Positions 46,226-56,000 of a stretch of DNA of 64,000 nucleotides are shown piece by piece (the first letter of the stretch is position 1; the number at the start of each line of letters is the position of its first letter). The DNA is from UBA1413 sp964552955. GTDB taxonomy: Bacteria > Bacteroidota > Bacteroidia > Bacteroidales > Prolixibacteraceae. The notes below the pieces were generated by a model. That model was not told the origin of the DNA and made no database searches. It worked only from the letters and a program-made list of their open reading frames with translations. A program made the position numbers and the translations under genes. Location: the NCBI GenBank assembly GCA_964552955.1, contig CAZKIU010000001.1, positions 1 to 64,000 on the forward strand. The letters run 5' to 3'.

Positions 46226-47659
46226 ATGGAAATGTCCCAACTTTTACTAATGCGGCACGAACTGCTCCTGATTCTCTCCGCCCTCATCCTGCTGGTGGTC
46301 GAGCTGGCCGCTCGCGACGATCATAAAACCAGCATCATTCCCTGGGCTACAGGCCTCTTTGCCCTGGTCACCCTGGTGGGGTTCCTGCCGGTTCCGGAAG
46401 GCACCCTCTTCGGCGGAGCCTACCAGTCCACCCCCCTGACTTCAACCATCAAGAATATCCTCAATATGGCTGTCCTGATCGTTTTCCTCCAATCGGAAGG
46501 ATGGCTCAAAAAAGAAGAAAACTACGACAGGATCAGCGAGTATTTCCTCGTTGTCATCGCCACCCTGATTGGCATGAATTTCATGGTTTCCGCAGGGGAT
46601 TTCCTCACCCTTTATATCGGACTGGAGACGGCCACCATTCCGCTGGCCGGACTGGCAGCCTTTGACAAGTACAAATCACGCTCGGCCGAGGCAGGGATCA
46701 AATTCATCCTCTCCTCCGCCCTCTCCTCCGGAGTCCTCCTCTTTGGCCTCTCTCTCCTTTATGGCGCCACGGGAACCATCTATTTCAGCGACATGATCCC
46801 CCTGATCACCCCCTCCCCTCTGATCATCCTCGGCTTCATCTTTTTCCTGGCAGGCATGGGTTTCAAAATCTCCATGGTACCTTTCCACTTCTGGACCGCC
46901 GACGTCTACGAAGGATCACCAGTGGGTATCACCTCCTATCTCTCGGTGGTCTCCAAGGGAGCTGCCGTCTTTATCCTGGGGATCCTCCTTTTCACGGTTT
47001 TTAAAACCATCACCCAACAATGGCATACCTTGCTATATGTTCTGGCTGTAACCACCATGACCATCGGGAACCTCTTTGCCTTGCGGCAGGATAACCTTAA
47101 ACGGTTCCTGGCCTTTTCATCCATCGCCCAGGCCGGCTTTATCCTGGTGGGGCTTATGGGGCCCGAAAAAATGGGGATGGCCACCATGGTTTACTTTATC
47201 CTCATCTACGTTTTCACCAACCTGGCCGCCTTCGGTGTGGTCACTGCCGTATATAACGCCTCGGGCATCGAAACCATTTCGGGATACAAGGGATTGTACC
47301 ATACCAACCCGAAACTCAGCCTTCTGATGATGCTGTCGCTCTTCTCCCTGGCAGGAATTCCCCCTGTTGCCGGGTTCTTTGGTAAATTTTTCATCTTTAC
47401 CTCGGCAGCCGGCAATGGATACTACATTCTGGTATTACTGGCCGTGTTGAATGCCACCATTTCGCTCTACTATTATCTGCTGGTAGTGCGCTCCATGTTG
47501 ATTGAGAAAAACGAGCATCCGGTCGCCTGGTTCAAGAGCTCCCCGATGATGTGCCTCAGTCTTCTCCTTTGCCTGGCCGGCATGGTGGTCATTGGCTTCG
47601 CCAGTGGGATTTTCGAAAGACTGCTATCGATGGCCGGCACGCTTTCCATTCTCTCCTAA
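46226..47659 (+). CDS. nuoN: NADH-quinone oxidoreductase subunit N
   Basis: This 477-residue subunit is the third antiporter-like pump, next to NuoK. The conserved glutamate in YIGLETATIPLAGLAAF and the loop PFHFWTADVYEGSPVGITSYLSV (joined) mark it. It is the last gene of the operon; a perfect 14-bp hairpin lies downstream. Confidence 0.95.
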   Translation: MEMSQLLLMRHELLLILSALILLVVELAARDDHKTSIIPWATGLFALVTLVGFLPVPEGTLFGGAYQSTPLTSTIKNILNMAVLIVFLQSEGWLKKEENYDRISEYFLVVIATLIGMNFMVSAGDFLTLYIGLETATIPLAGLAAFDKYKSRSAEAGIKFILSSALSSGVLLFGLSLLYGATGTIYFSDMIPLITPSPLIILGFIFFLAGMGFKISMVPFHFWTADVYEGSPVGITSYLSVVSKGAAVFILGILLFTVFKTITQQWHTLLYVLAVTTMTIGNLFALRQDNLKRFLAFSSIAQAGFILVGLMGPEKMGMATMVYFILIYVFTNLAAFGVVTAVYNASGIETISGYKGLYHTNPKLSLLMMLSLFSLAGIPPVAGFFGKFFIFTSAAGNGYYILVLLAVLNATISLYYYLLVVRSMLIEKNEHPVAWFKSSPMMCLSLLLCLAGMVVIGFASGIFERLLSMAGTLSILS

Positions 47660-47795
47660 ACAGAAGAGTACCTCATCGCAATGGGGACCACTTAAACGAC
47701 AGAGTGTCGTGAAACACTGGATAACCCGGCAGCCGGTTCCGGGAGACAATCATCATCTATAAGCTCACTTGCAGAACCCAGGTTGAATGTCTGCA

Positions 47796-47840
47796 TTCTG
47801 TTCCGGGGAGGAGAGATTTGTACCTATCCCCGGAACAGAA
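47796..47840. terminator. Perfect 14-bp hairpin between convergent nuoN and GH123 genes
   Basis: TTCTGTTCCGGGGA (47796-47809) is the exact reverse complement of 47827-47840, with a 17-base loop. No T run follows on either strand, so it may act as a factor-assisted bidirectional terminator or an mRNA-protecting 3' structure. Confidence 0.6.
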
Positions 47841-47872
47841 ATGTCATAAAATGATCTCTGGCAACGCTTTGC

Positions 47873-49642
47873 TTATGGTCTAGAGAGGGTCTCCAGCAGC
47901 TTTTTACCCTTTGCCAGCAATCCCTCCAGATCACCGGGGTTGGAAGTGACATCAAAGAGGCTGATCATGTCATTCAATTGCTGCAGCTTCACCTTAGCTT
48001 CCTCAGAAGAATCAGCTTGCAGGTTTTCCCTCAGAATCCTTATTTTTTCGGCATCCTGGATTCCTTCGATGAGCCTTTCGAACCTGATGGAACTGCGACC
48101 GCCGGGATATACGATATAAGTATCACCTGCAGGCCAGGTCCGGAACCGCGAATCGAGCAGCGGCTCTTTCACCCAACTGTCATAGGCCCAACGCAAAAAG
48201 CCGTCGAGACCCATTGCCATAGTGTGCCACCCGATAAAGGCAGCTTCGGCAGGAGCCGAAAAGGTAAACACATTGGGAAACTTATGGCCGCAACAGACAT
48301 ACCAGGTCGTCACATAGCCCTTTTGAGCGCGGTAGATTCTATCCTGGGGCTCCACTGTGGCACCATGAGAAATGCACAAATCGGTCAGCACATCGGGGTA
48401 GAGTTTGTAGCTTTTATGGTTATCGGCGAGGGCCACCCCCATCCCGGGGGCTACTTCACTCAGGAGCTTCAGCATCGCCTGCATTTCAACTGGTGCCCGT
48501 TCATCCATGGCAATGCGGGTGATCTCCCTCCATCCCTTCTGATCGAGATGGCTGATGAAATCCTTCAGGAAAGGTTGCCACAAACCGGCATATTCCGGGG
48601 TTCCGGGTGCTGCGGAGACCTTGATTTCCTTACCCTGTTGCTCATCAAAGTAGTAGAAAATGTTACCCCAGGGGACCATCGAATAGCAATTGATCTGGTC
48701 GCGGATGCCCAGATCCATCATAAACTGCACCCACTGGTCGAAAATCGTATAATCGTATTGCCAGGTACCATCGCTTTTTTTGGTCCAGCCGATCATGGAA
48801 CCGTAGGGATCCTGGGTCTGCCCATTCCAGGGATCCTTGTTGAGCGTAGCCGTGATCACCTTCTGCCCGGCATTGGCCAGCATCTTCATGACGGGGTACA
48901 ACGCTTTCCAATGGGCCTCAGACCAGGGCTCCACCCCTTCGATCCGTGCCGTCGCATAGGGATTCTGCCATAAATCGAGATGGAATTTCCATTCTGCCGG
49001 CGCCGGAAGGGTCTGGGGAAGCACTTCAAGGGTTAGGGTAAAATCGCGGCTTTTCTCACCTTTGGCCATCATTTGCAGGGTGGAGGTGTAAGTCCCCGGC
49101 ACTGCATCGGCAGGCACATCGAAGGTGATCCAGACCGGCAGGGCCGTGCGGGGCGACATATTGAAGCATGCAACTGGATCCAGTACGTCGGCACTCAAAG
49201 AGCTGGCATAGTTGGCAGGATCGCGTTTGCCGCAACCATCGGCAAATTCATCGGTAATGACATACCTGACAAACCGCGCCTGAGCATTTGCTGCAGGAAT
49301 GGTTTTCCCGTCGGTAGAAACCAGATCGGAAAACCGGAACTGCACCTGCTCTATACTATCTTTGCTCCAAAGCACCATCTGGGCTGAAACACGCTCACCG
49401 CTCCAGGCTGAACCGCTCCAGGCTGCTTCCGCTTCCACTCCGGGAATCTCATGCTTCTCATACCGGCGATCGATACTGCCAAAGGAAGCTTGAAGCCCCT
49501 TTGCTACAGAGCTCCAGTCTGATTGGACTGTTCCGGGAAGAGTGGCTTCAACATAAGTCTGACAACCGGCAGGCACCTGGTTGGAGGTGGTGCATCCGAC
49601 CATTACTAAGACGGCCAGAATGAAAGGAAATAATTTAATCAT
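47873..49642 (-). CDS. GH123-like glycosidase lipoprotein (DUF4091), putative beta-N-acetylgalactosaminidase
   Basis: This 589-residue lipoprotein (lipobox VLVMVGC, Cys at about residue 17) resembles glycoside hydrolase family 123, which removes terminal beta-N-acetylgalactosamine using the substrate's own acetamido group. An N-terminal beta-sandwich is followed by a TIM barrel. The adjacent Asp380-Glu381 in IAMDERAP matches the catalytic D-E pair of the family. The C-terminal DUF4091-type part contains GHKFPNVFTFSAPAEAAFIGW and FLRWAYDSW. The family suggests glycosphingolipid or other GalNAc-containing substrates. The zinc dehydrogenase gene follows upstream on the same strand 151 bases away and may share regulation. 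Confidence 0.85.
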   Translation of the reverse strand: MIKLFPFILAVLVMVGCTTSNQVPAGCQTYVEATLPGTVQSDWSSVAKGLQASFGSIDRRYEKHEIPGVEAEAAWSGSAWSGERVSAQMVLWSKDSIEQVQFRFSDLVSTDGKTIPAANAQARFVRYVITDEFADGCGKRDPANYASSLSADVLDPVACFNMSPRTALPVWITFDVPADAVPGTYTSTLQMMAKGEKSRDFTLTLEVLPQTLPAPAEWKFHLDLWQNPYATARIEGVEPWSEAHWKALYPVMKMLANAGQKVITATLNKDPWNGQTQDPYGSMIGWTKKSDGTWQYDYTIFDQWVQFMMDLGIRDQINCYSMVPWGNIFYYFDEQQGKEIKVSAAPGTPEYAGLWQPFLKDFISHLDQKGWREITRIAMDERAPVEMQAMLKLLSEVAPGMGVALADNHKSYKLYPDVLTDLCISHGATVEPQDRIYRAQKGYVTTWYVCCGHKFPNVFTFSAPAEAAFIGWHTMAMGLDGFLRWAYDSWVKEPLLDSRFRTWPAGDTYIVYPGGRSSIRFERLIEGIQDAEKIRILRENLQADSSEEAKVKLQQLNDMISLFDVTSNPGDLEGLLAKGKKLLETLSRP

Positions 49643-49793
49643 ATGTTTTCTTTAAAGGTATTCGACCAACTAAGCAAGCCATGCCAACCACCTTAGGGAT
49701 TCGCCCCATGGTTGGTGTTCTGTTATAGTAAAAAAGCGAAACTAATCTTTTTTCACCAGATCCTGCATGAAAAAGCAACTATTGACGGCGTTT

Positions 49794-51071
49794 TCAGGCG
49801 ATGCCGGGTGCTTTTTCCAGTAAATACTCTTCCGCTTCGACCGACCAGAGGCCCTTGCTCTTGGCGATGATTTGAGCAAGACCGGCAAACAGAGGGTCGG
49901 TTTTGCCTTTTTCCCCGAATTCGGTCAGAGGAGTGAGCGGAAGCTTCTTATGGGTATAAATCAGTTTCTTTCCCCCCGGAATCGCGGGCAGGTTCAGCGT
50001 GGTCTCCACAACTGCATCCAGTCCCCCAATGTGGGTGACCAGTCCGGCCGGATCCAGTCCTCTAGTCATACAAGCCAGAGCTTCCATCATATCATCGTTG
50101 TTTCCACCGGATGTTCCCACAATATGGGTGGATTCATAATGGACATTATAGAAATTCATACGGGCTGAAAAATCGGGATGGGATGGGCCGGCAAAGAAGT
50201 TCAGGCACCCATCCGTTCCAAGAATAGCATCTCCCTGCTCCACGACCGGCGCCACAGGTGCAAACACAAAGACATCATTGAATCCGGTCCCCCCTGAGAG
50301 CTGTCTCATCGCTTCTACAGGGTTTTCAACGGATGCTGTATTCAGGTAGATTAATTCAATGCCTTGATCCCTGGCCCAGGCGACCGGGAATATTTCCGCT
50401 GCCCTGTCGAGGCGGGTCTGGTCGATGTCGGTAACCACCAGCAACGCAGGTTTCCTCTCCTTTCGGTTCACCACATAATTGATAGCTGCCAGGCCCATGG
50501 GGCCTACCCCAGCCAGAATAGCCATCTTGCCCTGGTTTACAATTTCCATCTCATGAATGTAGGATCCTGCCCTGACATGATAATTGGCATGCATGGCACC
50601 GATCACACAAGACAATGGCTCTGCCAGGGACGAAGGGTAAAACCCCGGACCATTATAGACCAGCAAACAATTCTGAACGAGAACATCCTTCGGAATGATC
50701 ACATAGGTGGCATCTCCTCCAATATAAGGATAACTGTACCCTGGAGCACCGAGGATTCCCATGGGACTCTCGGGATAATAAATGGCAGGCTGGATGGAAA
50801 ACTTCTGCCCGGGTTGGAATTTATGCTGCCAGTTTCTGCCGACTTCCAGAATCTCACCGCTGAATTCATGTCCTATTATGACCGGCTGATCTGCAATATT
50901 TTTGGGGACCCGCTTGTGATCGGTCCCCTGATGTGCTGCTTTGTAGGACGACATACAAATACTGTCAGAAACCACTTTGGCCAGGATCTCATCATTATTG
51001 ACCGGAGGCAAATCAAATTCCTCAAGTCTCAAATCATTCTTACCATATAATCTTACGGCCTTCGTTTTCAT
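49794..51071 (-). CDS. Zinc-dependent medium-chain dehydrogenase, sorbose-1-phosphate reductase-like
   Basis: This 425-residue oxidoreductase belongs to the medium-chain dehydrogenase/reductase superfamily. The catalytic-zinc region includes GHEFSGEI in the N-terminal GroES-like domain, and the nucleotide-binding fold includes ILAGVGPMGLAAI. Several stretches (SICMSSYKAAHQG, SLAEPLSCVIGAMHANYHV) recall L-sorbose-1-phosphate reductase-type proteins, which are longer than usual alcohol dehydrogenases. It probably oxidises or reduces a sugar or sugar phosphate released by nearby glycosidases. It is divergent from the DUF1593 gene. Confidence 0.82.
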   Translation of the reverse strand: MKTKAVRLYGKNDLRLEEFDLPPVNNDEILAKVVSDSICMSSYKAAHQGTDHKRVPKNIADQPVIIGHEFSGEILEVGRNWQHKFQPGQKFSIQPAIYYPESPMGILGAPGYSYPYIGGDATYVIIPKDVLVQNCLLVYNGPGFYPSSLAEPLSCVIGAMHANYHVRAGSYIHEMEIVNQGKMAILAGVGPMGLAAINYVVNRKERKPALLVVTDIDQTRLDRAAEIFPVAWARDQGIELIYLNTASVENPVEAMRQLSGGTGFNDVFVFAPVAPVVEQGDAILGTDGCLNFFAGPSHPDFSARMNFYNVHYESTHIVGTSGGNNDDMMEALACMTRGLDPAGLVTHIGGLDAVVETTLNLPAIPGGKKLIYTHKKLPLTPLTEFGEKGKTDPLFAGLAQIIAKSKGLWSVEAEEYLLEKAPGIA

Positions 51072-51110
51072 CTGTTTAAATTTTTACGTCCATTGGGCAC
51101 ATTACTGGAA

Positions 51111-51150
51111 ACACATGTAATTAGCTACGCTGAACTTCGTTTCACATGTG
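51111..51150. promoter_or_regulatory. Spaced ACATGT palindromes in a divergent promoter region
   Basis: ACACATGTAA (51111-51120) and TTCACATGTG (51141-51150) form an inverted pair about 30 bases apart, centred between the divergent dehydrogenase and DUF1593 genes. The arrangement suits a dimeric repressor or activator, but no regulator is identified and the motif is short. Confidence 0.25.
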
Positions 51151-51331
51151 CGAGTTAATCATTCCGGTTAGTGTTTCGCCAGACATGCTCATTTCATGGT
51201 TTAAATTTTCGTAAAAATACTAATTTTTCTCGGCCTGACAGGCCCTTTTTTATGAATTAGAGCCATGATTAAATGACATTCCCAATTCAGGAATATTCCT
51301 TAAATTGTTACCTGATTTCAACGCCTGACTT

Positions 51332-52723
51332 ATGATACGGTTTATTTTTCTCCTGCCTCTTTTCCTCACCCTGGAAACCCACAGCAATCCAAAACACGAC
51401 CTTAAGGATTTAAAGCCGAGAATAGTCGTACTCACAGATGTTTCCACCTGGGAAACTGATGACAGTGAATCTCTTGTAAGGCTTTTTGTGTATGCCGACC
51501 GGTTTGAAATTGAAGGGCTGATATTTACTACCGGGTGGAGTCTGTCCGAAACCCGCGATGATTTCCTGCAGCTCATCCACAATGCCATTGATGCTTATGA
51601 GAAGGATCTGCCCCATCTTATGAAACGATCAGGGCAGTCCGGATTTCTGGAAGATGAATCGCACCAGACCCTGGGATACTGGCCAAGCCCTGATTATCTT
51701 CGTCAGCGTACCATGACCGGCAGCAGGAAAAGAGGGATGGAATTCATTGGAAAAGATAATGTTTCAGAAGGGAGTAACTGGATCATAAAACAAGCCGGTG
51801 AAGAAGACGACCGTCCCTTGTGGATTTTGGTGTGGGGCGGCGGAAATACCCTGGCCCAGGCTATCTGGCAGGTGCAACAGGAACGCACTGAAAAGGAACT
51901 TAAAGCCTTTCTGCATAAAATACCCACGTATGCCATCACCGATCAGGACAGGTCCTATGAAAGTGGTACCCCCTTCGACATCAGTTCACATCAGTGGATG
52001 CGCCGGGAATTCGAAAAGGATCTGAAGTTCCTTTGGTGTGAATGTGCCTGGAAACACCACAACGATACCGGTCGCAAAAACTGGGAGGAGTATGCCCTTC
52101 ATATTCAAAGTCACGGTAATCTGGGTAAAGTCTACCCAAAATACAAATACGGAGTCGAGGGGGACACCCCTTCGTTTCTCCATGTTATGCCCAATGGGTT
52201 GAATGATCCCCTGGAGCCGGGTCAGGTGGGATGGAGCGGCTATTTTGAGTGGGGCCCGGGACCCGATGACGTCACTTATGCCTTTAACAACCACAAAGGG
52301 GGTGCTTTCGATATCTGCTCCAGGTACTTTTCCTATTTCTATCCGGCCATTTTCAATGATTTTGCGGCGCGTATGGACTGGGCGCGGGATGGCTTGGGAA
52401 ACCGGAATCCCGAAGTGGTCATTAATGGGGGAAAAGGCCTGGACCCCATCATCATAAAGAAAAGACCCGGCCGGGTAATCAGACTGGATGCCTCCAAATC
52501 TTTCGATCCGGAAAATGACCGGCTCACCTTTAAATGGTGGGTAATTCCCGAAGCCGGAACGTATAAGCAGGAAATAGACATCCCCTCCGCTGACTCAGAG
52601 AAGATAACACTAAAAATACCGGCTGATTCCGCAGGAAAAACCATCCATCTGATTTGCGAAGTGAGTGACAACGGAGAGCCCCCACTCACGAGCTACCGGA
52701 GGATCATTGTCAAGATAAAATGA
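51332..52723 (+). CDS. Secreted DUF1593 (nucleoside-hydrolase-like) protein
   Basis: This 463-residue protein begins with a signal-like hydrophobic stretch (FIFLLPLFLTLETHS). The core up to about residue 340 is the DUF1593 domain, related to inosine-uridine nucleoside hydrolases: it opens VVLTDVSTWETDDSESLVRL, with the aspartates expected to bind calcium, and contains WILVWGGGNTLAQAIW. The last 90 residues form an Ig-like domain (SKSFDPENDRLTFKWWVIPE). Proteins of this type are often annotated as cellulose-binding, but this label is weakly supported. A secreted N-glycosidase or glycan-binding role beside GH123 is plausible. Confidence 0.85.
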   Translation: MIRFIFLLPLFLTLETHSNPKHDLKDLKPRIVVLTDVSTWETDDSESLVRLFVYADRFEIEGLIFTTGWSLSETRDDFLQLIHNAIDAYEKDLPHLMKRSGQSGFLEDESHQTLGYWPSPDYLRQRTMTGSRKRGMEFIGKDNVSEGSNWIIKQAGEEDDRPLWILVWGGGNTLAQAIWQVQQERTEKELKAFLHKIPTYAITDQDRSYESGTPFDISSHQWMRREFEKDLKFLWCECAWKHHNDTGRKNWEEYALHIQSHGNLGKVYPKYKYGVEGDTPSFLHVMPNGLNDPLEPGQVGWSGYFEWGPGPDDVTYAFNNHKGGAFDICSRYFSYFYPAIFNDFAARMDWARDGLGNRNPEVVINGGKGLDPIIIKKRPGRVIRLDASKSFDPENDRLTFKWWVIPEAGTYKQEIDIPSADSEKITLKIPADSAGKTIHLICEVSDNGEPPLTSYRRIIVKIK

Positions 52724-53099
52724 GAATTGAAGAATAGGAAAGCCCTGGCAGGTGAATCCTATCCGTTTCCAATTTTCGAAGACGGAGACTTTGACATTCC
52801 CTCCGTTTACCTTAAATATACGGAGGGTGAAAAATTGCTGAATGTACCCTGACAAATGAAATACATCGAGCAGAACCAGGGGAATTTTGAGGATGTTTTG
52901 CATGACCTCAACATGGACGGAGCCGGATCAATCGTTCTGAAGGAGGAAGGGGAATAACACCCCGTGATAAACTATCAGAGGTTTATCAGAGGTTCATTGG
53001 AACTTGCAAAGTTATAATCCGCCATATCTCTATTTATTTATTACTTCTGGAATGGTTCAGAATGAGGTGAACCTGGCGGATTTGTTTATTTAGGATACT
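52724..53099. other. Intergenic region with a possible small broken gene
   Basis: Apart from the interrupted frame described separately (52727-52957) nothing is recognised here; the stretch from about 52960 to 53099 is A+T-rich and lies between the convergent DUF1593 and SNF2 genes. Confidence 0.5.
52727..52957 (+). pseudogene. Possible small gene interrupted by one in-frame TGA
   Basis: From TTG at 52727 one frame runs to TAA at 52955-52957, broken only by TGA at 52850-52852. The two parts read like protein (ESYPFPIFEDGDFDIPSVYL, then MKYIEQNQGNFEDVLHDLNM). Downstream of the TGA an ATG at 52856 could start a 33-residue peptide. No family is recognised. It could be a degraded gene tail or chance coding-like sequence; four bases separate it from the DUF1593 stop. 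Confidence 0.3.
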
Positions 53100-56000
53100 T
53101 TACCCCGTCGTGAAAATCTCCCTCAACTCCTTATTGCTCAGGTTTCCGATCCAGTTTTCACCTGTGGCAACCGTCATTTCTCCCAGGGCTTTCTTCTTCT
53201 GGATCATCTCATTGATTTTTTCTTCAAAGGTGTTTTTGGTGATGAAACGGTGGACCATCACGTTGTTCTTCTGTCCTATGCGGTAGGCGCGGTCGGTGGC
53301 CTGGGCTTCCACTGCGGGATTCCACCATAAATCGTAATGGATCACATGGCTGGCAGCTGTCAAATTCAGACCGGTCCCGGCAGCTTTCAGGGAAAGAATG
53401 AAAATCTTATCGGCATGGTTGTTCTGGAAATTATCCACCATCTCTTTCCTCCGATTGATGGAACAACCACCATGAATATAAAGCGGTTCCTCCCGGTATC
53501 TATCCCGGATGAAGTGGTGAAGCAGATCGCCCATTTCCGTAAACTGTGTAAAAATCAGGGCTTTTTCATTGCTTTCGGTGATACTGTCCAGTTTATCGAA
53601 CAGAAGGTCAATTTTACCGCTCAACGAGGCATCCATAATTCCGTTTTTCAGGAATTGCGTGGGGTGATTGCATATCTGCTTCAGGGCAAGGATCATTTGC
53701 AGCACCAGTCCCTGTCGCACAAACAACGATTTCTGGTCGGTCTGTTTTACCTCCTCGATGGCGGCCATGGCCTCTTCCAGCGTTTTTTCGTAAAGCCCGG
53801 CCTGTTCTTTGGTTAATGAGGCAAAACTGTCGATCTCGATCTTATCCGGAAGGTCTGAGATGATGGTTTTGTCGGTTTTTAACCTGCGCATGAGAAATGG
53901 TGCAGTCACTTTCTTCAGTTTTTCTGCCGTTTCCAGGTCGTTGAGCCGCTCTATGGGAGCGCCGTAGGTGTCGTTAAAATCTTTTGAGCTCCCCAGCAGT
54001 CCGCGGTTGCTGAAATCCATGATGCTCCAGAGCTCGCTGAGCCTGTTTTCCACCGGGGTGCCGCTGAGAGCAACGAAATTTCCGGCTTTAATGGCTTTGA
54101 TGGCTTTGGTTTGTTTGGTCTCCTGGTTTTTAATGTTCTGGGCTTCATCAATGACCATGGTGTGCCACTTCATCTTCCGGAGCAGATCGGCATCGCTGCG
54201 GGCTACTCCATACGAAGTGATCAGGATATCATATTCCGGGAGACTTTTGAGGTCACGGGAGGTTCCGTGATAAATTTCCAGCCTGAGTGAGGGCGCAAAT
54301 TTCTGAACTTCAGCCTGCCAGTTGGTCAGCAGGCCGGTCGGGGCTACTATCAACACCTTTTCTTTGTTGAGATAACCCTCTTCCTTGAATTTCTGAATGG
54401 CAGTGATGACTTGGAGCGTTTTCCCCAATCCCATGTCGTCGGCCAGGACCGATCCAAATCCGATCCGGGCATTGCGGTAAATCCAGGAGTATCCCCTCTC
54501 CTGATAGGGTCTCAGCGTAGCCTGAATTTTTGCAGGCACCGGAATCTCACTGACATCAGTCAACTCGCGGATAAGTTCCCTGACTTCTGCAGTCATGGAA
54601 ACCGTTGCTCCGTTGTATTCCCCCGAAAGCGCCGAACAGAGCATCTGGAATGCGGAAATCTCCTTTGTCTGGGAAAAGTACTTGTATATTTTCTCCAGTT
54701 CCTCCTTGTTTACATAAATATAACCGGTTTTGAACCGGATCAGTCCTTCTGATTTTTTCAAAAGTTTCTGAAATTCATCTGCTCCGAGTACAGAATCACC
54801 CACTGCGATCTGCCACTCAAAGTCCAGCAGCTTGTCCAGGCGCAGGAAAGACTGGTTCTGTGGTTTCGCTTTCAGTTTCACACTGGCTTTGGGCCTGAGG
54901 ATACCCTGCAGTGATTTGGGAAGGACGACGGAAATGTCAAGCAGCCGGATGGCAGGGATGATTTCCATCAGGAAAGGGGTGAATGTTCTGACGTCCATAA
55001 GGAGTTCCTTTTCGCCGGAAGCATTGATGTAATCGTCTAATCCGGAAATAAAACTGCTCAGTTGGGCCAGTGTCTGTAAAATATCAAAGCGATGTTCCAC
55101 GAATTCAGGGGAAGAGAGTATTTTATACAAGGAGATGGCCTCGTCGGGATTGTTGCCTATATCCCGGACTTTTATCTTTAACCTGAACTGGTCGTTCCAG
55201 GTTTCTTCCACGATCAGCATAGGTTTAAAGCGGCCGCTGGAGATGAAAAACTTTTGAAGCCAGGAAAGAATACCGCCGGCCAGCGCCTCTTCGCCGGGAA
55301 GCGTGAAAGGATAGGTGACCGCTCTGAAAAATAGCCTTTCAAAATGGTCAGCATTCGCCTGATCACTTAAAAGTCTGACGATTTCTGTGATAAACAGCGA
55401 CAATAAATGAACGGCAGGTTCCCGGTTAATGGATTTGAGTTTGGTTCCCTCTCGCAGGTATAAGATATCGGGAAGGAGGATGGTTTCCAGTTCATTCACC
55501 AGCTTTTTTACTTCCGGGCTCAGTAAGGCCGGCAGCCAGCGGATGGCAAAATCCTTATCGGGGAGCTGGACGATTTGCGGGACAATGGCTCCATGGGCTA
55601 CCAACTGCAAAGCAAGCGATAAAGTGGTATGGAGGGCGGCTGTGGAGGGTTGATAGTCATTGGTCCGGGATCCCTGAATCTGTGCCAGTTGCTGAAAAAA
55701 CTCCGGAACAGAGTAGTTCTGCGTATCAACCCAAACCTGTGCCTGAAGGGAATCATTCAGGGTAATGGTATTTTCGGAGTGATGACGGATGAATTGATCT
55801 TCCCGGTAAACTTCAGAGAAAAATTCAGGTAAGGGAATTTTCCCTTTGGCAGCCCGTTGGGTGTTTTTCACCACCCGGTTCAGGTGGGTGCGGTATTTTT
55901 CCCGGAAGTCGCTTTCCGAAGCGGTATAAAAAGGTGGGTAAGGAGTGAGCAATGAAGTCAGCGGTTCATGAAGCGGAGAGAGGTCAGAAAAGGAGAGCTT

